Part shown: positions 7,369 to 14,970 of the stretch, one piece after another | Layout: every line of letters starts with the position of its first letter | Numbering within the stretch: position 1 is the first letter of the stretch | Assembly: GCA_002361365.1 (NCBI GenBank) | Contig: DEST01000066.1 | Span: 1-16,212 of the forward strand | Length of the DNA stretch: 16,212 nucleotides | Direction: 5' to 3' | Source: Alphaproteobacteria bacterium UBA3307 | Lineage (GTDB): Bacteria; Pseudomonadota; Alphaproteobacteria; RF32; CAG-239 | Notes under the pieces: model-generated | Seen by the model: only the letters and a program-made list of their open reading frames with translations | Database searches by the model: none | Told to the model about the DNA's origin: nothing | Program-made: the position numbers and the translations under genes

Positions 7369-7821
7369 TCAGACCTTTTGCTCCCATGAACCGGTTGATG
7401 TCTGCTGCCAATAATGCACTTCAAATCCGGCTTCTTTATAAATTTTCCAGAGCTGACGGGCCTGTTCAAGCGCTGTTTGATTGTTGCCGTCAAAAATATT
7501 AAACACTCGTTCAAAAGCCGCCACACACTCAACCTCGCTCTGCACACCGCACGCCAAAAACAAAAACTGTGCATTGTTTGCATTATTGTCAGTATCAGTC
7601 AGCCATATCGGTTGTTCTTCGGCAAACCCGTCTTTTTTGGAGCCGTGGGGTAAAAAACTTTCATCATTATATGTCCATAAAAGCGTGTTAATTTCTTCTA
7701 CCTTTTCTGTCGGCAACTTTAACAAAACGCGTTTATCGGCGGCATAAGCCTTTTGCAACAACTTAGGCAAAACTTCTTCCAAAGTCTGACGTTGCAGATG
7801 ATAAAAATCAATTCTGCTCAT
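7369..7821 (-). CDS. holC: DNA polymerase III chi subunit HolC
   Basis: Clamp-loader accessory subunit that links the polymerase III holoenzyme (through psi) to the tail of single-strand binding protein. The 150 residues follow the chi family pattern: an N-terminal FYHLQRQTLEEVLPKLLQKA, the core RVLLKLP (31-37), LLWTYNDESFLPHG (47-60), QPIWLT (70-75), and a C-terminal helix ARQLWKIYKEAGFEVHYWQQ ending in GSWE. The second recognisable segment, from FLPHG to QPIWL, is the best-conserved part of the family. Its ATG at 7821 lies 14 bases inside the end of degP, so translation is coupled and it appears to be the last gene of the hflK-hflC-degP transcript. Most relatives carry holC next to pepA; here pepA is absent. 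Confidence 0.9.
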   Translation of the reverse strand: MSRIDFYHLQRQTLEEVLPKLLQKAYAADKRVLLKLPTEKVEEINTLLWTYNDESFLPHGSKKDGFAEEQPIWLTDTDNNANNAQFLFLACGVQSEVECVAAFERVFNIFDGNNQTALEQARQLWKIYKEAGFEVHYWQQTSTGSWEQKV

Positions 7822-9103
7822 CTTGTGTCCTTATTTTCAGAGTAATAGAATCAACAGTATCTTCTCCGACAAATTGCATATAAACCACTCCTGCTGATGC
7901 GGACTCTTTTATTTTTACCCGCAAATCTTCGACTCCAAAAACCTTACGGTTATTCAGAGTATTAAATTTATCCCCGACATTTATACCCTTTGCCGCAGCT
8001 TCAGACTTTTTGGCAACTTCGGTAATTACAAATTCTTGATTCACTTCATCAAACACCATTTTCAGTCCCAGTTCCGGAAAATCTGCCGTTTGTGCCGTAT
8101 CCAATTCCAAAGGTTTGGATTCTGCCGCATCAATATCGTAAGATGTTGCAACTTTAGAGGTGTTTTCTGCCTTTTGAACTTTTATTTCAAGAGCAACTTT
8201 ACGCCCTTCTCGAGTAACTTCAAGCGGTAAAATTGTATTCGGCGGAGTTTGTGCCACTCCAAGCGAAAAATGCCGTGGAGATTTTAATGATATATTACCC
8301 AATTTTTCGATAACATCCCCAACTTCCACTCCCGCTGCCGCTGCCGGTGAATTTTCGCTCATTGAAGCTACAATCAACTTATTTTTTTGTTCAATATCCG
8401 TACTTCTGATTTTTTGTACTCCGATGCCGAGCCAACCGCGTACAACCTGACCATTTTTTTTCAATTGTTCGACTACCCAATGCACTGTGTTGGACGGTAC
8501 GGCAAATCCGACGCCGGTATCAACACCGTCGGTAGAAAAAATAGCGGTATTCATTCCGATTATTTCTCCGTTTAAATTAAACAACGGACCTCCGGAATTG
8601 CCGCGATTGATGGCAGCGTCGGTTTGTATAAAATTATCATACGGTCCTTTTTCGATATCTCGTTCTTTAGCCGAAATAATCCCTGTCGAAACGCTATTAC
8701 CTAAACCGAAAGGATTGCCAATAGCAAAAACCGGATTGCCCACACGAATCCTATCTGAATCTGCCAATACCGCCGGTTCGAATCCTACAGGATGCTCTGC
8801 TTTTAATAATGCAATATCCGTTTTTTCGTCTGCGCCGACAAATTTTGCCGTAAAGACTTCATCATCGGTTGTTGTCAGCGTAATTTTACTTGCGCCGTCC
8901 GTTACATGAGCATTAGTAACAACATAGCCGTCAGCGCTGATAATTATTCCGGCACCCAAAGCTTGCGAATCTTCATTTTCCGCCACAATACTTACTACTG
9001 ACGGATTAACATCAGCTATCACATCTTCAAGCAAGCGGTATTCTGCCGAACAAATTTTGCAAACTCCGCACAAGCATAAAATAAATCCGCAAAGTTTTTT
9101 CAT
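7808..9103 (-). CDS. degP: Periplasmic serine protease DegP/DegQ family (HtrA)
   Basis: Trypsin-fold protease and chaperone that degrades misfolded periplasmic proteins. The 431 residues begin with a Cys-rich signal peptide (MKKLCGFILCLCGVCKICSA) with likely cleavage near residue 20. The catalytic triad is His66 in VTNAHV, Asp96 in KTDIALL and Ser170 in RGNSGGPLFN. Two PDZ domains follow at about 225-312 (beginning GWLGIGVQ) and 343-428. Length and two PDZ domains fit DegP/DegQ rather than DegS, which has one. The ATG overlaps the hflC stop by four bases (ATGA), a tight translational coupling, and hflK-hflC-degP is a standard alphaproteobacterial order. I cannot tell DegP from DegQ by sequence here. 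Confidence 0.94.
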   Translation of the reverse strand: MKKLCGFILCLCGVCKICSAEYRLLEDVIADVNPSVVSIVAENEDSQALGAGIIISADGYVVTNAHVTDGASKITLTTTDDEVFTAKFVGADEKTDIALLKAEHPVGFEPAVLADSDRIRVGNPVFAIGNPFGLGNSVSTGIISAKERDIEKGPYDNFIQTDAAINRGNSGGPLFNLNGEIIGMNTAIFSTDGVDTGVGFAVPSNTVHWVVEQLKKNGQVVRGWLGIGVQKIRSTDIEQKNKLIVASMSENSPAAAAGVEVGDVIEKLGNISLKSPRHFSLGVAQTPPNTILPLEVTREGRKVALEIKVQKAENTSKVATSYDIDAAESKPLELDTAQTADFPELGLKMVFDEVNQEFVITEVAKKSEAAAKGINVGDKFNTLNNRKVFGVEDLRVKIKESASAGVVYMQFVGEDTVDSITLKIRTQDEQN

Positions 9104-9984
9104 TGATTATTCTGCTTTCTCATACCTTTGTTAAAAAACTTAAAGAAGTCCGAATCAGGAGAAAGTACCAATGATGTATCTTTATCCGATAGTGATTTAC
9201 GATACGCATCCAATGAGCGGTAAAAATCATAAAATTCGACATCTTGACCGACAGTTCTGTTCCATAAGAGAACTGCCTCTTTATCTCCTTCGCCGCGGGT
9301 GATTTGCGCATTTTTCTCAGCTTCTGCCATAATAATGGTAGCTTCCTTATCTGCTTTTGCCCTAATATTTTGCGACTCTTGCTGTCCTTTGGCACGAAAT
9401 TCTTTAGCGTCACGTTGACGCTCGGTTTTCATTCGGTCGTTAATGGCCTGCATTACTTCACGCGGCAAATCGGCGCGGCGAATCCGCACGTCAGCCACAC
9501 TCACACCGATTGCCTCAGCATCTTTTTTAACCGTTGCACTGATGTCGTTCATAATTTGTGTACGTTGTTCGGAAAGCAGCTCCGTAAGCGTAATCCGCCC
9601 CAGAACTTTACGTAAAGAAGAATTAACAATCTCTGCCAACTTACTCCGCGCCTGATTTTCCGTGCGCACAGTTTGATAAAATTTAAGCGGATCAATAATT
9701 TTATAACGCGTAAAGCTATCAACATCCAAACGTTTTTTATCGTTCAAAACCACCTCTTGTGCCGGTGGGTCCAAATTAAGCAAGCGTGCATCATAAAACA
9801 CCACATTTTGCACAAACGGAACTTTGAACTTGAGCCCTGCATCTTTGACCACACGAATCGGTTCGCCAAATTGCAAAACAATGGCTTGCTCTGACTGATA
9901 TACAATATACGTCGCACTCAAAACCAAAATTATGACGGCGGCAGCAATAACGCCTAAAATATGCCAAATTCCTATTCTATTCAT
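9100..9984 (-). CDS. hflC: HflC, FtsH-modulating membrane protease regulator
   Basis: SPFH/band-7 protein that forms, with HflK, a large inner-membrane cage around the FtsH protease and moderates its attack on membrane proteins. The 294 residues show one N-terminal helix (about 7-29), then the SPFH domain beginning YQSEQAIVLQFGEPIRVVKDAG, the family segment VRIRRADLPREVMQAINDRM (about 166-185), and a long charged coiled coil (about 185-235) with GQQESQNIRAKADKEA. AAGGAG upstream of the ATG at 9984 overlaps the end of hflK, and the gap is five bases. Its stop overlaps the degP start. Confidence 0.96.
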   Translation of the reverse strand: MNRIGIWHILGVIAAAVIILVLSATYIVYQSEQAIVLQFGEPIRVVKDAGLKFKVPFVQNVVFYDARLLNLDPPAQEVVLNDKKRLDVDSFTRYKIIDPLKFYQTVRTENQARSKLAEIVNSSLRKVLGRITLTELLSEQRTQIMNDISATVKKDAEAIGVSVADVRIRRADLPREVMQAINDRMKTERQRDAKEFRAKGQQESQNIRAKADKEATIIMAEAEKNAQITRGEGDKEAVLLWNRTVGQDVEFYDFYRSLDAYRKSLSDKDTSLVLSPDSDFFKFFNKGMRKQNNQ

Positions 9985-9989
9985 CTTCT

Positions 9990-11006
9990 TTACTCCTTAT
10001 TTGCATTCAGATTCAACACCGGCAGCAGATTGCCTTTTTGCGAAGGGTCAATAATTACCTTATTTGCTTTTGAAAGAACATCTTCCAATGTTTCTAAATA
10101 CATTTTTTTAACCGTCACTTCTTTACCATCTTTATACGCCGCATAAACGGAGGCAAAACGCTTAGCCTCACCTTCTGCCTGATTAATCACCGCAGCTTTA
10201 TAAGCTTCAGCATCTTGAGTTATTTGTGCCGCCCTACCTCGAGCCTTTGGTAAAACCTCATTACGATAAGCCTCAGCCTCATTTTTAAAACGCTCCATAT
10301 CTGCTTTAGCACGTTGCACTTCATTAAACGCGTCAACAACTTCTCTTGGCGGGTCGGCTTTTTGTAACTTCACACGCACGATTGAAACACCAGACTCAAA
10401 CTCATCTAAAACACGTTGCAATTCTTCTTTGGTATCGTCTTCTACTTTTCCGCGGTCACCGGTAATTATCGATTGCATTTCCGACTGTCCGACAATTTCT
10501 CGCAAAACTGATTGTGCTGCCACGCTGACAGTTTCATCCGGATTACGGATACTGAATAAATAATTTTTGGCATCTTTAATTTTCCAAACCACAGTCAGGT
10601 TAATATCAACGATATTTTCGTCTCCGGTCAGCATATGACTTTCCGTGAAAGCATTGTTGCGATAATCTCTGGCATCAACCGTACCGAGGTTGATACTGCG
10701 TTCTTGTGTGACATTTACCTTTATAACATCCTCAATCGGTGACGGCCAATGATAGTGCAATCCGGCATCTGTAGTATCAACATATTTACCAAAGCGCAAC
10801 ACCACGCCGGCTTCGCTCGGCTGAACCTGATAAAATCCGCTGCACAGCCATAAAACCAACAACAGCAAAATACCGTATTTAATATATCCTCCCCAATCAT
10901 TTTGCGGTCTGCCGGCAATAATTTTAAACTTGCGTGTCAGTTCACCGCCGTTATTCCATAAATCTTCGGTACTATTACTATCCCAAGGATTATTTTGTTT
11001 TACCAT
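9990..11006 (-). CDS. hflK: HflK, FtsH-modulating membrane protease regulator
   Basis: Partner of HflC in the HflKC cage that surrounds FtsH on the periplasmic side. The 338 residues carry an N-terminal cytoplasmic tail with NPWDSNSTEDLWNNGG, typical of HflK but without the long glycine-rich stretch of E. coli. One helix follows (about 41-60), then the SPFH domain from YQVQPSEAGVVLRFGKYVDT, with GLHYHWPSPIEDV (83-95). The coiled coil (about 225-290) contains EAYRNEVLPKARGRAAQI. GAGGTGATAAA before the ATG at 11006 is a near-ideal ribosome binding site. It is the first gene of the hflK-hflC-degP-holC run and faces mrp across 98 bases. Confidence 0.96.
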   Translation of the reverse strand: MVKQNNPWDSNSTEDLWNNGGELTRKFKIIAGRPQNDWGGYIKYGILLLLVLWLCSGFYQVQPSEAGVVLRFGKYVDTTDAGLHYHWPSPIEDVIKVNVTQERSINLGTVDARDYRNNAFTESHMLTGDENIVDINLTVVWKIKDAKNYLFSIRNPDETVSVAAQSVLREIVGQSEMQSIITGDRGKVEDDTKEELQRVLDEFESGVSIVRVKLQKADPPREVVDAFNEVQRAKADMERFKNEAEAYRNEVLPKARGRAAQITQDAEAYKAAVINQAEGEAKRFASVYAAYKDGKEVTVKKMYLETLEDVLSKANKVIIDPSQKGNLLPVLNLNANKE

Positions 11007-11104
11007 TTTATCACCTCATAAAAAATATTTTTGTTGTTTTAAGATAAACCATCTGTTAAATAAATACAATCAACTATCCGAAATATCCACATAGGAGTTA
11101 TTTT
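11007..11104. promoter_or_regulatory. Divergent control region of hflK and mrp
   Basis: A 98-base AT-rich gap between divergent genes must hold both promoters. The best leftward candidate is TTGTAT, 17 bases, TATCTT on the minus strand; the best rightward -10 is TACAAT before ATCAAC with only a poor -35. Neither is convincing on its own. AGGAG sits eight bases before the mrp ATG. Confidence 0.35.
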
Positions 11105-12103
11105 ATGACAGAAGCAGAAATTGAAGAAATTGCAGCAAAATACTATCCGCGCAGTAGTTTATCCACCTCAAAAATTGTGGGTAATCGTATTATTTTAGAA
11201 TATAAAAATCTAGCGGAAAATCCGCAAATTACAGACAAACTCAAGCAACACATCGCAACTATCGAACCGGAATATAAAATATCTATCCTGTTTGTAGAAG
11301 AAAAAAACGTCAATATTGGTGTGCAGGCAATTGAAAAATGGCAAATAAATGGAGTTAAAAAAATCATAGGCGTAGCCTCAGGCAAGGGCGGTGTCGGCAA
11401 ATCTACCACTGCCGTAAATCTAGCTTTGGCACTGGCAAACTGCGGTAAGCGTGTTGCATTAGTTGATGCCGATATTTATGGACCGTCTATTCCGACTATG
11501 CTGGGTTATGAAGGTTCTCCATTGATTTCTGAGGACGGACAGAATTTTAAGCCTTTTAATGAATACGGAATAAAATCAATTTCCGTCGGTTCACTGATTG
11601 ACCGCAACACACCTCTGATTTGGCGCGGAGCTAAAGCGTGCGGTGCAATTGAACAGTTGATGACGCAGACCGATTGGGGAGAAATTGATATTATGGTTGT
11701 TGATATGCCGCCAGGGACCGGTGATATTTTGATTACACTGTCACAACGCGTTGATTTTGACGGTATTGTGATTGTTTCCACACCGCAGGATATCGCTTTG
11801 ATTGATGCTATTAAAGGCGTTAATATGTTCAAAAAAACCGGCACTCAGGTACTCGGAATTGTTGAAAATATGAGCTATTTTATTTGTCCACACTGTGGGC
11901 AACGTGCTGATATTTTCGGACACAACGGTGCCAAGCAAACGGCTGAACGTATGGGAGAAACATTTTTGGGCGCAATTCCGTTAGAACCGGAAATTCGCCG
12001 TACTTCTGATGCCGGAACACCGATAGTAGCGGAAAATCCTGACAGTCCGCACACTAAAGCATACGAAGAAATTGCCGCAAAAATCATCTGCCGAATCGGA
12101 TAA
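11105..12103 (+). CDS. mrp: Mrp/ApbC/Ind1 family Fe-S cluster carrier ATPase
   Basis: P-loop ATPase of the Mrp/NBP35 family that assembles and hands [4Fe-4S] clusters to apoproteins in the cytoplasm. The 332 residues comprise a diverged N-terminal MIP18-like domain (about 1-75), then the deviant Walker A GKGGVGKST (93-101), DADIYGPS (121-128), VVDMPPGTGD (198-207) and the cluster-binding pair Cys261 and Cys264 in FICPHCG. The common WRGPM segment reads WRGAKACG here, a minor change. AGGAG before the ATG at 11105 supports the start. In alphaproteobacteria mrp commonly neighbours hflK, as here. It ends 18 bases from the end of mnmA, which reads toward it, with no visible terminator between them. 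Confidence 0.95.
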   Translation: MTEAEIEEIAAKYYPRSSLSTSKIVGNRIILEYKNLAENPQITDKLKQHIATIEPEYKISILFVEEKNVNIGVQAIEKWQINGVKKIIGVASGKGGVGKSTTAVNLALALANCGKRVALVDADIYGPSIPTMLGYEGSPLISEDGQNFKPFNEYGIKSISVGSLIDRNTPLIWRGAKACGAIEQLMTQTDWGEIDIMVVDMPPGTGDILITLSQRVDFDGIVIVSTPQDIALIDAIKGVNMFKKTGTQVLGIVENMSYFICPHCGQRADIFGHNGAKQTAERMGETFLGAIPLEPEIRRTSDAGTPIVAENPDSPHTKAYEEIAAKIICRIG

Positions 12104-12121
12104 GCTAAAACGTATTATAAA

Positions 12122-13198
12122 TTATAGAGAACTTTCGATAATTCCGCCACCTAACACAATATCGTTTTGGTATAACACAACCGATTGTCCGGCGGCAATA
12201 GCTTTTTGCCGATTATAAAATTTCACTTCCATTCTACCGCCGGCTAAAGGAGTGACTCGTACTGCCGTCGGCTGTTGCGACGAGCGAATTTTAGCCTCAC
12301 ATTCCAACGGAGAAACCAATTTTTCGAGTGCTGACCAACACCAATCTGCGGCAATCAAGCCGGAACGCTCACATTCTTCTTCAAATCCGACAATTACTTC
12401 GTTTTTATCTTTATTGAATCCCAAAACATAAAGAGGACGCTCAGCAGCAATTCCCATACCTCGCCGTTGTCCGACCGTATAATTCCAAATTCCCCTATGC
12501 TGTCCCAAAATGCGACCATCGGTGGTCACAAAATTGCCGACTTGCGGCTCATTTTGCAAAATATCGTTAATATCGCCGGTATAAAAGTCCTGACTATCCG
12601 GCTTGTCAGAAACCGCCAGACCAAATCCGGCTGCAAGTCCGCGCACCTCTTGTTTGGTATATGCTCCAAGCGGCATCAAAACACGCGCTAACTGCTGCTG
12701 ATTAAGGCGGTACAAAAAATATGATTGGTCTTTGGTATGGTCAGCACCACGCGCAATCTCATAACGCTTGCTCGTTTCATTATAACGGATTTGCGCATAA
12801 TGACCGGTTGCAAACTTATCAAATATAATACCTTGTGCCGTAGCTTCTTCCGGCAAAGCATTAAATTTTATGTACGAATTACACATAACGCAAGGGTTAG
12901 GAGTGCGTCCGGCTTTATATTCACTCTTAAAATTTTCCAACACCATTTGTTTATAACGTGCCGAGCAATCTATTACATAATATGGAATACCCAACTGTTT
13001 ACATATTGCTTTTGCTGTTGCCACATCTTCCGCCTCATGAGGGGAAAAGCACGAATCAGCGTGAATATCTCCGCTGAACTTAGTGTTTTTATCCCATATA
13101 GACATAGTAGCACCGATAACCTCATGCCCCTGCTCTCTTAACATACAAGCAACGGTTGACGAATCTACACCGCCGCTCATACCAACCAAAACTTTCAT
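12122..13198 (-). CDS. mnmA: tRNA-specific 2-thiouridylase MnmA
   Basis: Adenylates and thiolates uridine 34 in the anticodons of Lys, Glu and Gln tRNAs, using sulfur delivered through a relay. The 358 residues show the PP-loop SGGVDSS (8-14), the SPHEAEDVATAKAICKQLGI segment (52-71), the catalytic Cys103 with Cys106 in NPCVMCNSYIKF, GHYAQ (132-136), KDQSYFLYRL (156-165) and VGQRRGMGI (242-250). In many members a second catalytic cysteine sits in SQDICF; here the segment reads DSQDFYTGD (201-209), with Tyr206 in its place. The ATG at 13198 has AGGGA upstream and starts MKVLVGMSGG; an in-frame ATG 25 codons earlier would add a non-homologous tail. It converges with mrp and diverges from the 13338 gene. 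Confidence 0.94.
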   Translation of the reverse strand: MKVLVGMSGGVDSSTVACMLREQGHEVIGATMSIWDKNTKFSGDIHADSCFSPHEAEDVATAKAICKQLGIPYYVIDCSARYKQMVLENFKSEYKAGRTPNPCVMCNSYIKFNALPEEATAQGIIFDKFATGHYAQIRYNETSKRYEIARGADHTKDQSYFLYRLNQQQLARVLMPLGAYTKQEVRGLAAGFGLAVSDKPDSQDFYTGDINDILQNEPQVGNFVTTDGRILGQHRGIWNYTVGQRRGMGIAAERPLYVLGFNKDKNEVIVGFEEECERSGLIAADWCWSALEKLVSPLECEAKIRSSQQPTAVRVTPLAGGRMEVKFYNRQKAIAAGQSVVLYQNDIVLGGGIIESSL

Positions 13199-13283
13199 TT
13201 TTTGTTCCCTATTTTCTGAATCACGCCTAAATGTATCTGATTTTTTTGCAAAATGCAAGAGCTGAAAAATCATTGTTTTTTAT

Positions 13284-13312
13284 TTGACAAAACAAAAAAA
13301 TTATTTTACACT
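13284..13312 (+). promoter_or_regulatory. Sigma-70 promoter of the two membrane-protein genes
   Basis: Perfect TTGACA at 13284-13289, 17-base spacer, TACACT at 13307-13312. The start near 13319 leaves a leader of about 20 bases before the ATG at 13338. A frame that opens at this TTG is therefore an artefact: the TTG belongs to the -35 box. Confidence 0.65.
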
Positions 13313-13337
13313 GCATTTGTTTCAAAACTATTTAGAT

Positions 13338-13676
13338 ATGGAATATATGTGGTATTTTATTATTATTGCGACAACAGCAGTTGCCGTAGGGTTGGTTTCT
13401 CAGCTCGGGTGTATGTTGCTTAAAAGCAAAAGGCTCAATGCGCGCCTGTATGTGGCGGCTTTCTGGTGCGGTGTTGATTTTTGTCTAACGGTACTGTTTT
13501 CCTATCTGTTGCTGTTTACAAAAACCAATATTTCGCTCTACCCTTATTTATGGTGTGCTTACGCCAGTCTGTTTGTATTTGCTTTTTTAGCAGGTGCTTT
13601 TTTGTGGAGTCTCGAAATAGTCGGTTCTCCTGATAGGCATCAGCCTGTGTCTAAAGTTGAAAATTTTCACTGTTAA
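13338..13676 (+). CDS. Three-span membrane protein, unknown
   Basis: Not recognised. The 112 residues contain three hydrophobic helices, about 5-27, 36-60 and 68-92, with a short basic loop (LKSKRLNAR) after the first helix and a polar C-terminal tail of about 20 residues ending FHC. Four of its five cysteines lie in or beside helices. The ATG at 13338 was chosen because the frame's earlier TTG is the -35 box of its own promoter; an ATG three codons later is also possible. There is no Shine-Dalgarno sequence. The next membrane-protein gene starts 11 bases after its stop, so the two are probably one transcript ending at 14256-14293, and the products may act together. Confidence 0.65.
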   Translation: MEYMWYFIIIATTAVAVGLVSQLGCMLLKSKRLNARLYVAAFWCGVDFCLTVLFSYLLLFTKTNISLYPYLWCAYASLFVFAFLAGAFLWSLEIVGSPDRHQPVSKVENFHC

Positions 13677-13687
13677 AACAAGCCTTT

Positions 13688-14251
13688 ATGAAACAATTTT
13701 TACAATATTTAGCCATTGGACTGTCTGCAGGATTATGTCTGGCTCTTGCAGCTTGCTACGTTGTGTGGAGTATGCATTCCGTTCATCGTCAGATATGGTT
13801 CTTTATTGTCTTGCTGTGTGCTTTGTTTGTGTATCGCTATATGTCTGAACCGGACTGGGTAGTATATGAAAACAAAGATGGAAATACGGACTACGACAAA
13901 GTAGGAATGCGCGAAATGACAATAAGCGAAAAATTCGGCGTTGTGCTACGCACGGTCATCGGCATAGGTATTCTTGCTGCTTTGATTTGGACCATCGGCT
14001 ATGGAGTCGCGTGTTTTTTTGAGTGGAAGCCCGAGTTCTGGGAGATGTATCTGCTCTATGGAGGATTAACGCTTCTTGCAATCGGTTTTGTTATTTGGGT
14101 AATTTACATTTGTAATAGCTTGCTTCATAACCGATTTGATATCAGAAAAACAGCAAAGTCTGTACTGATGTGGGGCGTTATTGTCTTATGTGGACTGGCT
14201 GTAAGCGCAGGTATTTTATATTTGCTGTTGCCGCTGGCTATGAGAAACTAA
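13688..14251 (+). CDS. Five-span membrane protein, unknown
   Basis: Not recognised. The 187 residues show five likely membrane helices, about 6-28, 33-50, 85-112, 118-143 and 158-183. Between the second and third is an acidic soluble loop, SEPDWVVYENKDGNTDYDKV (53-72). It starts 11 bases after the three-span protein, without a Shine-Dalgarno sequence (the preceding bases are ACAAGCCTTT), and is followed at once by a strong terminator. The first helix, with GLSAGLCLALAACY, could be mistaken for a lipoprotein signal, but the region after the Cys is again hydrophobic, so I read it as a membrane span. Nothing in the neighbours suggests a function. Confidence 0.7.
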   Translation: MKQFLQYLAIGLSAGLCLALAACYVVWSMHSVHRQIWFFIVLLCALFVYRYMSEPDWVVYENKDGNTDYDKVGMREMTISEKFGVVLRTVIGIGILAALIWTIGYGVACFFEWKPEFWEMYLLYGGLTLLAIGFVIWVIYICNSLLHNRFDIRKTAKSVLMWGVIVLCGLAVSAGILYLLLPLAMRN

Positions 14252-14255
14252 AATT

Positions 14256-14293
14256 AAAAGCGTCGTTCTTAACCGAGCGACGCTTTTGTTTTT
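14256..14293. terminator. Bidirectional terminator between membrane-protein unit and rpmB
   Basis: AAAAGCGTCG (14256-14265) pairs perfectly with CGACGCTTTT (14278-14287) over a 12-base loop, followed by GTTTTTG on the plus strand. On the minus strand the stem is followed by the T-rich TTTTAATTTTAG, so it should also end the rpmB transcript. Confidence 0.85.
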
Positions 14294-14315
14294 GTGCACA
14301 TTATATTATCTTATA

Positions 14316-14603
14316 TTAAGCTTTTGCTTGCTTTGCCACAATCGACTTTTTGATTTGCTTTGCTTCTTCAGTCAACTTTGTATTAGAAGTAGAAGTCAAG
14401 AAAGAATCCAAACCTCCATTGTGTTCAATAGAACGCAAAGTCTTAGAACAAACTTTGAGCTTAAACACTTTGTTTAAAGCTTCACTGAACAAAGAAACAA
14501 CTTGCAAGTTTGGCATAAAGCGACGGCGGGTCTTGTTGTTAGCGTGACTGACATTATTGCCGCTCTGAACGCCTGTGCCTAAGATATCACATTTTTTAGA
14601 CAT
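14316..14603 (-). CDS. rpmB: 50S ribosomal protein L28
   Basis: Large-subunit ribosomal protein. The 95 residues follow the L28 pattern of alphaproteobacteria: CDILGTGVQSGNNVSHANNK (5-24), TRRRFMPNLQ (25-34), a middle segment with KVCSKTLRSIEHNGGLDSFL (50-69) and a Lys-rich tail. No zinc-binding Cys cluster is present; Cys5 and Cys52 are isolated. AAGGA lies nine bases before the ATG at 14603. It stands alone, without the rpmG (L33) neighbour often seen, has a promoter at 14646-14674 and ends at the bidirectional terminator. Confidence 0.95.
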   Translation of the reverse strand: MSKKCDILGTGVQSGNNVSHANNKTRRRFMPNLQVVSLFSEALNKVFKLKVCSKTLRSIEHNGGLDSFLTSTSNTKLTEEAKQIKKSIVAKQAKA

Positions 14604-14645
14604 TTTTTTAATTCCTTAAGTTAATTTTAACAATATTGTTGTTTG

Positions 14646-14674
14646 TTATTACATTGAATTGATTGACAAGTCAA
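14646..14674 (-). promoter_or_regulatory. Putative promoter of rpmB
   Basis: Minus-strand TTGACT (plus 14669-14674), 17-base spacer, TAATAA (plus 14646-14651), the last a weak -10. The -35 is half of the palindrome TTGACAAGTCAA (14663-14674), whose other half is a plus-strand -35. Confidence 0.4.
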
Positions 14675-14691
14675 GTAAAATTATGTAGAAA
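14663..14691 (+). promoter_or_regulatory. Possible rightward promoter toward tRNA-Arg
   Basis: Perfect TTGACA at 14663-14668, 17-base spacer, TAGAAA at 14686-14691 (two mismatches). It would produce a tRNA precursor with a leader of about 105 bases. Confidence 0.35.
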
Positions 14692-14767
14692 GTGAAAAAA
14701 ATTATTAAAGTTCGAACATTTTATAGGTCTTTGCGCCGATGATAAGTAGCTTTTGGTGAGCTGTCAG

Positions 14768-14796
14768 TTAAGTAAGAACCTTTGATTCCATATAAA
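14768..14796 (+). promoter_or_regulatory. Possible promoter immediately before tRNA-Arg
   Basis: TATAAA at 14791-14796 (one mismatch) with TTAAGT at 14768-14773 exactly 17 bases upstream, a weak -35. The expected start, 6-8 bases after the -10, coincides with the first base of the tRNA at 14803. Confidence 0.35.
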
Positions 14797-14802
14797 GATT
14801 AT

Positions 14803-14879
14803 GTACCCGTAGCTCAATTGGATAGAGTGTTGGCCTCCGACGCCAAAGGTTGCGAGTTCGAGCCTCGCCGGGTACGCCA
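14803..14879 (+). tRNA. tRNA-Arg, anticodon CCG
   Basis: A 77-base tRNA with CCA encoded. The acceptor stem is GTACCCG with CGGGTAC; the D stem GCTC pairs with GAGT (one wobble); the anticodon stem TTGGC/GCCAA encloses CTCCGAC, giving anticodon CCG (bases 34-36), which reads CGG arginine codons. The variable loop is AGGTT; the T arm GCGAG-TTCGAGC-CTCGC is perfect. All arms fold without mismatch. No clear terminator follows; only weak AT-rich hairpins are visible in the next 90 bases. Confidence 0.97.
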
Positions 14880-14970
14880 ATAAAAAAATTTTCTCAGAAA
14901 AAACTAAAAATTATGATGAATATAAGCAGTTTGGGTATAAGCTGGAGTTGCTCTTATGCTATAAATATAA

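Noticed and set aside
13284..13337. N-terminal extension of the three-span protein from TTG at 13284
   Set aside because: That TTG is the first half of the -35 box of the gene's own promoter.
14910..14970. Hairpin GTATAAG/CTTATGC as a tRNA-Arg terminator
   Set aside because: The stem has a wobble, is AT-rich and is not followed by a T run.
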